A stretch of 64,000 bases of DNA, taken from Leadbetterella sp964563435 (GTDB lineage Bacteria > Bacteroidota > Bacteroidia > Cytophagales > Spirosomataceae). Positions 25,702 to 33,866 of this stretch are shown here, one piece after another; position 1 is the first letter of the stretch; every line of letters begins with the position of its first letter. Where the stretch lies: assembly GCA_964563435.1 (NCBI GenBank), contig CAZLXI010000021.1, positions 13,932-77,931 on the forward strand, in the 5' to 3' direction. The notes below the pieces were generated by a model. The model worked only from the letters and a program-made list of their open reading frames with translations. It did not search any database and had not been told where the DNA came from. The position numbers were made by a program, and so were the translations under genes.

Positions 25702-26722
25702 AAGAGGCTTGCTTATATTTTTCCTCCTGGCAGGAGCATTGACCGTTAAAGCACAAACTTTTGGCGGTCATCGGCAGGGCTATCTTTCTATCAGCAACTA
25801 TAATGGAAACAGCATGTCCAACGCTGTAACCCTCATCATCGACGGACAGAATGGGGTGAATATGCCCAATTGGCGGATCACCGCAAAAGTGACCGGTCAG
25901 ATCCCTACCGATGGTAAAGTTTTTCCTGCAGATAAGCTCAGCATACAGCCCAACAGTACACAAGGCACGGCTAACCCTTCACCGGTTCCCAGTGTTGCGC
26001 AAATCGGGTTTTATCCGAACGTGGTTCTCAATACATCCGAACAGGACCTGGTGACCCAGTCCAACGCACCGCTTTATAATACAGGGGGATACTATCGCTG
26101 GGAGTTTAAATTTAACTGGACCGTTCTGGGCGGAAGTTACCTGGGCAACCTTCAGGCATGGAAAGAATATAAGTTCACTATTGAGTTCAGGTTTTATAAC
26201 AGCAATAACCAGTTGATGGGGTCAGTTCCGCTCGATCATACCGTACAGGTAGGAAACCTCGGGAACCCGCCCGTGGAGAACAACTTCAGCCTGGCGGTCA
26301 ACGGCGGAGCTCAAAACGGGACACTAACGCTGCAGTCACGCTCCGACTATGAGAACGGCGCCAGCGTTACCTATAATAACGGCCTTACAGTCAATACCAA
26401 TGCCGCATACCAGGTGACGGTGAATGCCAGTTCTGGCACTCCTCACTTTTCCTACGGCAGTAATATAATTGATCTCGACGTGCTGAACGTGAAGCTCAAC
26501 ACCACCGCACCCGGAGTGACTCACCTGAATACGGTGACACTTTCGACAGGGGCGCAGGTGATCGCCAAGGGAGGCTCCACCAGTAACCAGAACATTAATT
26601 TTGATGTGGGATATCTCATAAACCTGGCAAATAAAGACAAGCTTTTATATGCTTTTAAAGATAAGCAACAGGCTCAGACCACTTATACCACCACCTTACA
26701 ATACACCATTCTGGCACAATAA
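25694..26722 (+). CDS. Two-domain tip-adhesin-like subunit
   Basis: A 342-residue exported protein (signal MNKRGLLIFFLLAGALTVKA). Residues 20-190 form a beta-rich domain unlike the major subunit (QTFGGHRQGYLSISNYNGNS, then YYRWEFKFNWTVLGGSYLGN). The second part (about 195-342) looks like a pilin domain: ENNFSLAVNGGAQNGTLTLQ, AAYQVTVNASSG and the ending TTLQYTILAQ, matching the end of the gene at 24279. An N-terminal binding domain plus a C-terminal pilin domain is the build of tip adhesins. The start overlaps the chaperone stop (ATGAATAA), so chaperone and subunit are coupled. The ligand is unknown. Confidence 0.65.
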   Translation: MNKRGLLIFFLLAGALTVKAQTFGGHRQGYLSISNYNGNSMSNAVTLIIDGQNGVNMPNWRITAKVTGQIPTDGKVFPADKLSIQPNSTQGTANPSPVPSVAQIGFYPNVVLNTSEQDLVTQSNAPLYNTGGYYRWEFKFNWTVLGGSYLGNLQAWKEYKFTIEFRFYNSNNQLMGSVPLDHTVQVGNLGNPPVENNFSLAVNGGAQNGTLTLQSRSDYENGASVTYNNGLTVNTNAAYQVTVNASSGTPHFSYGSNIIDLDVLNVKLNTTAPGVTHLNTVTLSTGAQVIAKGGSTSNQNINFDVGYLINLANKDKLLYAFKDKQQAQTTYTTTLQYTILAQ

Positions 26723-26809
26723 TTATAAAACCAACTATTCCGCACAAACATATAACACAAACAAAACATAGGGATTAAAGGCAAACACCGGGAAAACCAA
26801 TTCCCCGAA

Positions 26810-26852
26810 AAGGCAGGCTAGGGCCCGCCTTATATGAAGTATGTTTACATAC
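26810..26852. promoter_or_regulatory. Hairpin and palindrome before the usher-like gene
   Basis: AAGGCAGGC pairs with GCCCGCCTT with one mismatch, followed by GTATGTTTACATAC (26839-26852), a perfect palindrome with a two-base centre. They lie in the 201-base gap before the usher-like gene and may regulate or separate its message. Confidence 0.35.
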
Positions 26853-26923
26853 CTTTCCAATCTCTTAAACATAAAAATAATATGACTGATAATGCCTGAT
26901 AGGGTTATATCAAAAATACGGAG

Positions 26924-29900
26924 TTGAAAAAAACAGGGTTAAAATATATAGCCGTTACGCTGACCATCGCAGCTATAGCCACCCCCATCCTGTGGGAGTG
27001 GGCAAAACCCCTTTTCCAAACCCCTGCCGCTACCGTAACCCTCACCGAACCCGATGTCATTGACGATTCGTTCGCCCTTCCGGAAGATTCGGATTCCCTG
27101 GCAATACCAGAAGAACCTGCGGATGCCCCTGTTCAGGCACCGGTCGCAGAAGCCATAAAGAAGAAAGCCACTACCCCGGCAACCCCGGCTTTAACTTTTG
27201 AGCCTGCAGCCCCAGCCACATCATCAAAAATCGATGAAAATATAGAAAAACAGGAAGAAATCATCCCAAAAACTGACAAAAAAGAGCCGGAACCAATACT
27301 GAACACCGGAGAAATCGAAACCACCCCCGCTGTGTCCAAACCGGAGACAAACGAAATAAAGGAAAATCAGGAACAACAAATTTTAACGACCGACAAAGAC
27401 ATAACATCAGGAAATATTCCTTCTGTACTCCCCCCTTTAGCAGTGGTAAAAGCCGATGCACCGGAATTACTGGATCCGGCCGGGAGCAAGATCATCAGAA
27501 CGGCCATACGGTTTGTTAATCATTCCGGAGATGACTTTTCCGGAAACCTGGAAGTAAAAACGCCCCGGGGCATCAGGAGTGTTTCCGGGGAAGTGATTGA
27601 TGTGCAGCTGAAGGGAGGCGACACCCTCTTCGTCCCTGTGGTATTCATGACAGGAGGACAAGTACCCGCCGGTGAAAATGAGATCGAATATACGCTGAAA
27701 GACATCTACGACCGCCAGGTGGAAAAAGGGTTTTCCCGGCTCCCGGTGACAGAAAAGGTAAGCCTGCGCCTTACCCTTGATCAGCCCCTTTTGATGATCT
27801 CCAATATGTCAGACTCCCTTTCTTTGAGCGCCCGGGTGCATAACCGGGGAAATACCGACCAGTGGGTGACGGTAGTTATGGCTTATCCGGTTAACCGGGG
27901 CGGGAAGGCTTTCCGTGAGCTTCAGGGATGGGTAAGCGCCGGAAAGGATACGCTTTTCGGCGTAAAAGTGTGGCCCAGGGAAATCCTGTTGAACGAGAAT
28001 ATTACCTATGTAAATATATCCGGTCTTTACGGCCCGGAAAAAGAGGTGTTCGGGACTGCCAGCCTCGGTCTTCAGAGCGTGCTGTCTTCCGGGCGTTATA
28101 CAGATAACAACCCTAACACCTTTCTGCTTTACGATAATCAGTATATTCCCCAGGACATCACCCTGAGTTACCGGCAACTCGGCAGGAGCACCATGTACCA
28201 GGTGATGGGCGGCGGACATGTCAACCTCCCCGTGGGGAGCCTCTCCCTCCAGGGGCTGGTTTTTAAAACGGAAGGCCAGGAAGGGCTCACGGCACTGAAC
28301 ACTTTACTTACCTATCGGTACGATAACCATAGCCTTACCGTTGGAAACATCAACGAACAAATGGAGTATTCCATTTTTGGCAGAGGAGTAAAAGCCACAA
28401 TTTCGGACAAAAATAGCAAGAACTCCCTTAAAGTTGGATTTATAGATAACCAGTTTAACCTGTTAAGCGACCGAACCCTCTTTGAAAACGGGTATACCTT
28501 CTTTGTTAGGGATCATATCGGGGCCGACAGGAATATCGGCCTGGATTATATGCTGCGGGATGACCGTTGGGAACAGGCCAGGCACCACATTGCAGGGGGA
28601 GAATGGAAATGGGAGAAGCAAAAAAACTGGAATTTTCTCCTGCGATCCCATGGCGGGGTATCCGATTACCGTGACCATGGTAAATTGGTTCCCTCAGGGT
28701 CTGCTGAATTTCAATACAACGGCCATGTGAATGACAATACCTTTTCCGGGAATTTTTATTACAGTACAGCCTATTTCCCCGGAAACCGTAGAGGTATGGC
28801 AAATCTCCAGCAGAATTTTAACCGCCAGTTGAAAAGTGGGTCTGCCATCCGGGCAAACGCCCTTTATTCGACCTTTTCTCCCCGTTCCTACCATTACGAT
28901 ATGAACCTTGAAAATACCAATTTCAGGCTGGAAGGGGTTTATTCTTTCCCCACTAAAGGCAAAACCAGCGTGGGACTGGGATATCAGCAGCAGACCGAAA
29001 CCGGGAACCTTTCTTATCTCGGGAATAGCGACCTGATGCAAAACACAGCCGTTACCTATGCTCACCGGCTGGTCGAATACCTGAACTGGAAAGCCGGAAA
29101 GCATAACATTTATGCCGGCCTGGAGAACGGCGTGGTGAAAGACTTTTATTCGCCTGAATGGAAGCCCCAGGGGCGGGCCAATATTTTTTACAACTTCGGC
29201 CGGTTGAGTCTTAACTCCACCTACCAGTATGGCGGGTATTTCCTGAGCGAGCAGAATTTTTCAGAAACGATGGGTAAAGTTACCCAGCGGTTGCTGTTCA
29301 ACGCTTCGTGGAACAAAGAGCTCCTGAATGACAACCTTCTCCTGAACGCCGGGGCCAATTACAGCAAAGACTTTGTCATCGGAAATACCTATTCCGCGTC
29401 GGCAAATTCCCGTTACAGGATAAACCGCCAGTATTCCCTGTTCCTTAACAGTGTAGTCTATAACTATGCTTTTAATAATAACACCTCCATCAGCAATTAT
29501 AACCGCACGTTATACAATGTGGAAGGGGGAATTACCCTGAACCTGAACCAGCCGGTGCCCGCTACCGGGAAGAAAAGCAAGCTGAGTGTTCTGGTATTTC
29601 AGGATAAAAACGGAAATAATGTACGGGATTCGGATGAGCCGGCAGCACCCGATTATATGATCGTACTCCAGGATAAAATATTTATGACCGATGAAAAAGG
29701 TCAGATCGATTATTCCGGCCTGCCTTTCGGTACTTATACCATCAAGGCAGGGGCGCAGACCGGCTGGTTCCATAACGAAACTACCGTTGCGGTGGGAGGC
29801 TTCCGGAAAAAAGTCGAAATTCCGCTGAAGCAGGCCGGCTCTGTAAGGGGTAGCATTACGTACCGCTATGATGAAAGGACCTCGAAAGAGTTTATTCCCC

Positions 29901-30166
29901 GTCTGTCAGGAATAACCCTCAAGATCACAAGAAACGGTGAAGCAGTTCAGCGCGTGGTAACCGATAATGACGGCCATTTTCTGGCCTTCCTTCCTAACGG
30001 CCAATATAGTATGGAGCTTGAGAGCAGCGGACTGGATGAGAATACCGTTTTGCTGAATCCTACCCAGACTTTTTTGGTAGAATCCGGTCGGATATCCACT
30101 CTGGAGCCCTTTGTTATCCAGGTACAAAGCAAAAAGATCAATATCCGTCAATTTGTACAAAATTGA
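26924..30166 (+). CDS. Usher-like outer membrane beta-barrel protein
   Basis: A 1080-residue protein with TTG start. It opens with a membrane helix (KYIAVTLTIAAIATPILWEW) and a Pro/Glu/Lys-rich spacer to about residue 170, then two Ig-like domains (to about 370; ISNMSDSLSLSARVHNRGNT). Residues 380-880 are a long series of aromatic amphipathic strands, such as LNTLLTYRYDNHSLTVGNI and SLFLNSVVYNYAFNNNTS, typical of a large barrel. After this come an SdrD/Cna-B-like module (LVFQDKNGNNVRDSDEPAAP) and a second regulatory-like module to the end. Barrel plus C-terminal Ig-like domains, next to chaperone and subunits, argue for an usher; the N-terminal anchor and spacer are not seen in FimD/PapC. It may also be a surface scaffold. 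Confidence 0.65.
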   Translation: MKKTGLKYIAVTLTIAAIATPILWEWAKPLFQTPAATVTLTEPDVIDDSFALPEDSDSLAIPEEPADAPVQAPVAEAIKKKATTPATPALTFEPAAPATSSKIDENIEKQEEIIPKTDKKEPEPILNTGEIETTPAVSKPETNEIKENQEQQILTTDKDITSGNIPSVLPPLAVVKADAPELLDPAGSKIIRTAIRFVNHSGDDFSGNLEVKTPRGIRSVSGEVIDVQLKGGDTLFVPVVFMTGGQVPAGENEIEYTLKDIYDRQVEKGFSRLPVTEKVSLRLTLDQPLLMISNMSDSLSLSARVHNRGNTDQWVTVVMAYPVNRGGKAFRELQGWVSAGKDTLFGVKVWPREILLNENITYVNISGLYGPEKEVFGTASLGLQSVLSSGRYTDNNPNTFLLYDNQYIPQDITLSYRQLGRSTMYQVMGGGHVNLPVGSLSLQGLVFKTEGQEGLTALNTLLTYRYDNHSLTVGNINEQMEYSIFGRGVKATISDKNSKNSLKVGFIDNQFNLLSDRTLFENGYTFFVRDHIGADRNIGLDYMLRDDRWEQARHHIAGGEWKWEKQKNWNFLLRSHGGVSDYRDHGKLVPSGSAEFQYNGHVNDNTFSGNFYYSTAYFPGNRRGMANLQQNFNRQLKSGSAIRANALYSTFSPRSYHYDMNLENTNFRLEGVYSFPTKGKTSVGLGYQQQTETGNLSYLGNSDLMQNTAVTYAHRLVEYLNWKAGKHNIYAGLENGVVKDFYSPEWKPQGRANIFYNFGRLSLNSTYQYGGYFLSEQNFSETMGKVTQRLLFNASWNKELLNDNLLLNAGANYSKDFVIGNTYSASANSRYRINRQYSLFLNSVVYNYAFNNNTSISNYNRTLYNVEGGITLNLNQPVPATGKKSKLSVLVFQDKNGNNVRDSDEPAAPDYMIVLQDKIFMTDEKGQIDYSGLPFGTYTIKAGAQTGWFHNETTVAVGGFRKKVEIPLKQAGSVRGSITYRYDERTSKEFIPRLSGITLKITRNGEAVQRVVTDNDGHFLAFLPNGQYSMELESSGLDENTVLLNPTQTFLVESGRISTLEPFVIQVQSKKINIRQFVQN

Positions 30167-30266
30167 AAGTTAAACAACAGGATAATTTTCTCCCGAATAC
30201 AGGCATTTTATTTTGACCACGAATAAACCAGGGAATAACGGCATTGCCTTTTTCTTTGAACTAGCT

Positions 30267-30372
30267 CTCACGGGTCTTCCAGACCCCGTGAGGGTGAAAC
30301 CCGGTCTTTTGACCGGGAGGTTCCTGTCGGAGACAGGATTACACTCTGCCTACGTCAAAAGACGTGGCAGAG
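30267..30372. repeat. Four consecutive hairpins
   Basis: Four stem-loops follow each other: 30267-30292 (CTCACGGGTCT/AGACCCCGTGAG, one bulge), 30300-30317 (CCCGGTC TTTT GACCGGG), 30322-30338 (TCCTGTC GGA GACAGGA) and 30344-30372 (CTCTGCC-T-ACGTC AAAA GACGT-GGCAGAG). All arms pair almost perfectly and the four differ in sequence. They lie after the usher-like gene, between convergent genes, and are not ordinary terminators since no T run follows. Confidence 0.8.
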
Positions 30373-30405
30373 CGTACACCCTAAGCCATCTACCTGACAT
30401 CGGAT

Positions 30406-31299
30406 CTACCAAACCCGGAATTTAAACCAGTTAATGATTTTTCGATAAAGGCTCGGCCGGTTATTTCTCCGGATAAAGCGGGTTATCCCTGCATCAGGGA
30501 GTATCTCCGGATTTAAACGAACTGCCCCTTCACCAAAGCCCAGGTCATTCCGAAGTGTGGCCGCTACCGGGTTCGAGCCCGACCCGTCATCGCCGGTCGT
30601 TTTGATTTTTGAACGTATGGGAATAAGGCAATAACCCCCGTATTTCACATGGTGGTAAGCCCACCGTACTGCCCAGGAGTTGATCAGCCCCCTTTGTTGC
30701 TTAATGATCATGGGCAGGATATCCTCCCCCGCTTCTTTCAGGCGGTCCTGCCTTTCCGGGCTGTTCTTGAACTCCTGGAAATCACTCACCTGCCAGTCCA
30801 CCCGCTCCCAGCGGTCTTTCCAGGTACCCCAGCCCAGTGAGGAGGCCCGGAACACCAGTGCCGTATCTTCCGGATACCGCTTTACGGCACCAATCCCAAA
30901 ACTAAAGCCGGAAACCGAGAAAACGAGCGAATTTTCTTCAAAAGTGCTCAATGCATCGTTCATATAGACCAGGAAGTCTGTGGTGCACAGGAGATCGTCT
31001 TCCATGATGATGGCCTTCCCGTATTGATCAAGAACTTCTGAAACCCCGGTGATGATCGAACGGGCCAGGCCCATATTCTCTTTCCGTGTATGAATGCTCA
31101 CCGACCGGAATCCACTTATCGTTGCTAAATACATTCTGACTCCCTCAATTTTCTCTTTATCGCTTTCTTTGCGTGGGCCATCCGAAAATACGATCAGGTC
31201 AGACTCCTTCGCAAGGTCATTTAAAGTGAGGGCATCGATCGTACTTTTTAAGTGATCCTGCCGGTTATAACAGAAGATGATGATGGGTGCTAAAGACAT
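30406..31299 (-). CDS. Glycosyltransferase family 2-like protein
   Basis: A 297-residue GT-A-fold glycosyltransferase: APIIIFCYNRQDHLKSTIDA is the nucleotide-sugar-binding start, MEDDLL near residue 119 is the acidic metal-binding motif, and a long C-terminal part holds SSLGWGTWKDRWERVDWQ. This layout resembles proteins annotated as hemolytic-type or GNT-I-like glycosyltransferases of polysaccharide loci. It has no membrane anchor. With the flippase and methyltransferase that follow, it points to a small surface glycan locus. A copy of the MITE-like element separates it from the divergent flippase gene. Confidence 0.85.
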   Translation of the reverse strand: MSLAPIIIFCYNRQDHLKSTIDALTLNDLAKESDLIVFSDGPRKESDKEKIEGVRMYLATISGFRSVSIHTRKENMGLARSIITGVSEVLDQYGKAIIMEDDLLCTTDFLVYMNDALSTFEENSLVFSVSGFSFGIGAVKRYPEDTALVFRASSLGWGTWKDRWERVDWQVSDFQEFKNSPERQDRLKEAGEDILPMIIKQQRGLINSWAVRWAYHHVKYGGYCLIPIRSKIKTTGDDGSGSNPVAATLRNDLGFGEGAVRLNPEILPDAGITRFIRRNNRPSLYRKIINWFKFRVW

Positions 31300-31352
31300 A
31301 TTACAAAAAAAGTTTTATCTGTATAAGAAGTGTCCTCATATTGGAAGCAAGT

Positions 31353-31475
31353 AAGATGTTTAAAAAGTACACAAAATGCAAGGCGCTGAGGATGAGGTCT
31401 AAGGAGCAACCGTAGTAGGTGACCGGGACCGAATTCCGAAAGCAACGCAGCAGTTTGTGTACTTTTTGGACGCCT
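31353..31475. repeat. Three-copy MITE-like element, copy 2
   Basis: About 123 bp with the clearest inverted ends: TTAAAAAGTACACAAA at the left and TTTGTGTACTTTTTGG at the right, matching over 14 bases. It shares AAAATGCAAGGCG, GAGGATGAGG and CCGAATTCCGAAA with the other copies but has a different centre (CCGTAGTAGGTGACCGGG). It lies between the divergent GT2 and flippase genes, 35 bases before the flippase start. Confidence 0.8.
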
Positions 31476-31509
31476 TCATGTAATTTTACGGCAAATTAGT
31501 AAATAATTC

Positions 31510-33012
31510 ATGAGTATAATCAAACGCCAGACCATCCTGGGTACTATCTATTCCTATATAGGGGTGGCAGTAGGTACCCTCACTATGGCCCTGATTGTAC
31601 CGAATTTTTTTAGTGTGGAAGAATATGGGTTGATCAATATTCTTTCCCGCTGCATGATGGTGCTGGTGGTAGCCGCCAGCCTGGGATTTAACAGCGCCGG
31701 AACCCGGTTCTTTAAATACTTCCGCGATCCGGAGCGAAACCACAGGGGCTACCTCTTTAACGGTTTGTGTGTTCTCGGTGTGGGGCTTTTGCTTTCCGCC
31801 TTATTCCTGTACTTTTTTAAAGACTGGATCCTGAAGACCAATGGCGGCGATAATACCCTTTTTGTTAAGTACTATTATTTAATATTGCCCATCACTATAT
31901 CTACCGGGGTATTCAATCTCTTTGATAATTATGCCAAAGGGTTGTATGATACCGTTATGGGAACCTTCCTGAGCCAGTTGCTCCAGCGGGCACTGGTATT
32001 GGTATGCGTGATTGTCTATATAGCGGGAGTTATAGACTTTAATTCCTTCATGTACTGGTGGGTAGCAGCCATCTCTGCCCCCGCGCTTTTGATGGTAGCC
32101 CATAGCATCCGCTTAGGAAATTTCTCCTTAAAACCCGACCGCTTTTTGTGGAACTCGCCGATCAAAGAAGAGTTTTTTCGCTTTGCCGGATTCAGTGTTC
32201 TGACCGGGATCTCCACGATCGTCATTACCGCCCTAGACACCATGATGGTATATAAGATCCTGGGCCTGGGGATGAGCGGGATCTATAACTTTTGCCTGCT
32301 GTTCGGAAGTGTGATGACCATGTCTTACAATGCCAATGTGAAAGCGGCTACACCGATCGTCATGGATGCCATACAAAAAAAAGAGACAGGGCGGATAGAG
32401 AGTATATTTAAGAAGAGCGGCACTACCCAGCTCATGTTCGGCACGGTATTGCTGGTGCTGGTTTGGGTGTCGGTGGATAGCCTGTTCTCCCTGGTAAAGC
32501 CCGAATATCTGTTGGGAAAGACCGCGCTGATCATTATCGGGGTCAGTAAGCTCTATGACCTGGCCTCCGGTGTCAATGCCCTGATCCTGGCCTATTCCCG
32601 TCACTACAAATACGACTCCTTCCTGGTCTTGTCGTTTATCGGGATACTCTATGCCTTAAACCACTACCTGATTCCGCCCTATGGTCTGGAAGGAGCCGCT
32701 TATGCTACCTTAATCGCCACCATCTATTATAATACGGCCCGAAACGCCCTCATCTGGAAATTTTTCAGGATACACCCTTATTCGACGGGGCAGCTGAAGG
32801 TGATCGGGATAGGACTGGTTTTACTGCTGCTCGGAATCCTGCTTCCCGAATTCAAAGGCAGTGTTATGCTGAGTCTTTTGTCCATCGCTTATAAATCGCT
32901 GGTATTAATCCTGTGCTTTACCGCGCTCTTTTATATGACGAAAATATCGCAGGAAGTGAATGAAGTGATGGAAAAAGCCGTGAAAACGGGAAGAGCTTTT
33001 CTGAGGCTTTAG
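31510..33012 (+). CDS. Polysaccharide flippase (Wzx/MOP superfamily)
   Basis: A 500-residue membrane protein with about 12-14 predicted helices over its whole length, starting SIIKRQTILGTIYSYIGVAV and with EEYGLINILSRCMMVLVVAA, the usual first two helices of polysaccharide biosynthesis flippases. The pathway role is to flip undecaprenyl-linked glycan units across the inner membrane. The neighbouring glycosyltransferase supports the role. ATG start at 31510 with only 35 bases from the repeat element, so the element's right end may lie in its promoter or leader. No Wzy polymerase is nearby, thus the glycan may be completed elsewhere. Confidence 0.9.
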   Translation: MSIIKRQTILGTIYSYIGVAVGTLTMALIVPNFFSVEEYGLINILSRCMMVLVVAASLGFNSAGTRFFKYFRDPERNHRGYLFNGLCVLGVGLLLSALFLYFFKDWILKTNGGDNTLFVKYYYLILPITISTGVFNLFDNYAKGLYDTVMGTFLSQLLQRALVLVCVIVYIAGVIDFNSFMYWWVAAISAPALLMVAHSIRLGNFSLKPDRFLWNSPIKEEFFRFAGFSVLTGISTIVITALDTMMVYKILGLGMSGIYNFCLLFGSVMTMSYNANVKAATPIVMDAIQKKETGRIESIFKKSGTTQLMFGTVLLVLVWVSVDSLFSLVKPEYLLGKTALIIIGVSKLYDLASGVNALILAYSRHYKYDSFLVLSFIGILYALNHYLIPPYGLEGAAYATLIATIYYNTARNALIWKFFRIHPYSTGQLKVIGIGLVLLLLGILLPEFKGSVMLSLLSIAYKSLVLILCFTALFYMTKISQEVNEVMEKAVKTGRAFLRL

Positions 33013-33064
33013 AGGCTTTTGAGAACCGCAGGCGGTGCCAACTCCTACCCTTTTTTCACCCTCC

Positions 33065-33736
33065 TCAGATTCCCAAAACATTCTCCGGCCGGTAAAAAAC
33101 ACTGGTGCATTTACCATGAATAGAGCCTATGGCAATTCCGGAAAAGGGGATATGCCGGAACCCTTTTTCCTTCATAAATTCAAATGCCTCCCGGTATTTT
33201 TCCCTTTCGGAATCGTCAAAAAGAATGACCCCGCCGGAGGAAAGCCGGGACACTGCATTTTTTAAGCACGCCACTCTTCTTCTTCCGTCGATCAGGATAA
33301 TATCAAAATCTCTTTGGGTTTCCAGGATGGCATTTTCGTAGGCATTCCCGTCCAGGCTGCAAAAAGTAAGCTCAACATTATTCGGCATTTTCTCCCTGAT
33401 CATATCCAACCAGGCCGGATCATATTCGATAGAATGCACAAAGCCCACCTGACGGGCAAAGTAAAGAGTGGAGTTTCCCGACCCGTATTCAAATAAAGAA
33501 AGCGAGCGGTTCAGCCGGCCTTCCAGGAAATCAAGCAGCGAATACGTAAGCCAGGGAATAGGAGCCCCCTTTGCATCTACCGCCTGCCGGAGCTTATAAG
33601 AGCTTATCCAGCCTCTGTCGGCTAAATGGCCTTTTATACTAAAAGATAACAACCCTCTCAAGATCCGTGGGTTGAGTAATGATAAGTAGCTTCCGGTTTT
33701 TTCCATTACAAGATTAAATTGTTCGAAAGCTATCAT
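33065..33736 (-). CDS. Class I SAM-dependent methyltransferase
   Basis: A 223-residue protein with motif I LFEYGSGNSTLYFARQ (about 83-95), followed by an acidic residue at the end of strand 2 (VHSIEYDPAW), DIILIDGRRR as the motif II strand, and SSGGVILFDDSEREKYREAF. This is the pattern of small O- or N-methyltransferases found in polysaccharide loci (FkbM-like or family 24-like). It converges with the flippase. The acceptor is unknown; a methyl group on a surface sugar fits the context. The region before its start has a -7-like run but no clear promoter. Confidence 0.8.
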   Translation of the reverse strand: MIAFEQFNLVMEKTGSYLSLLNPRILRGLLSFSIKGHLADRGWISSYKLRQAVDAKGAPIPWLTYSLLDFLEGRLNRSLSLFEYGSGNSTLYFARQVGFVHSIEYDPAWLDMIREKMPNNVELTFCSLDGNAYENAILETQRDFDIILIDGRRRVACLKNAVSRLSSGGVILFDDSEREKYREAFEFMKEKGFRHIPFSGIAIGSIHGKCTSVFYRPENVLGI

Positions 33737-33820
33737 TATTTGGAAACGATAGCAAGATTTTTTTGAAAAACGTAAAAACTTAAAACCCGGTATTTCTATG
33801 GACTTCTGACGCTATTCCCC

Positions 33821-33828
33821 TAATTTTG
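33821..33828 (+). promoter_or_regulatory. -7 element before the aminotransferase gene
   Basis: TAATTTTG matches TAnnTTTG, 38 bases before the ATG at 33867. No good -33 TTTG is present. Confidence 0.4.
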
Positions 33829-33866
33829 TGGCTCTTTTCAAAACATTTAAAATCTATTGTAAAATA

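Noticed and set aside
26924..30166. TonB-dependent receptor (SusC-like) reading of the large barrel protein
   Set aside because: No plug domain or TonB box before the barrel and no SusD partner; the extra domains are at the C-terminus and the neighbours are chaperone and subunits.
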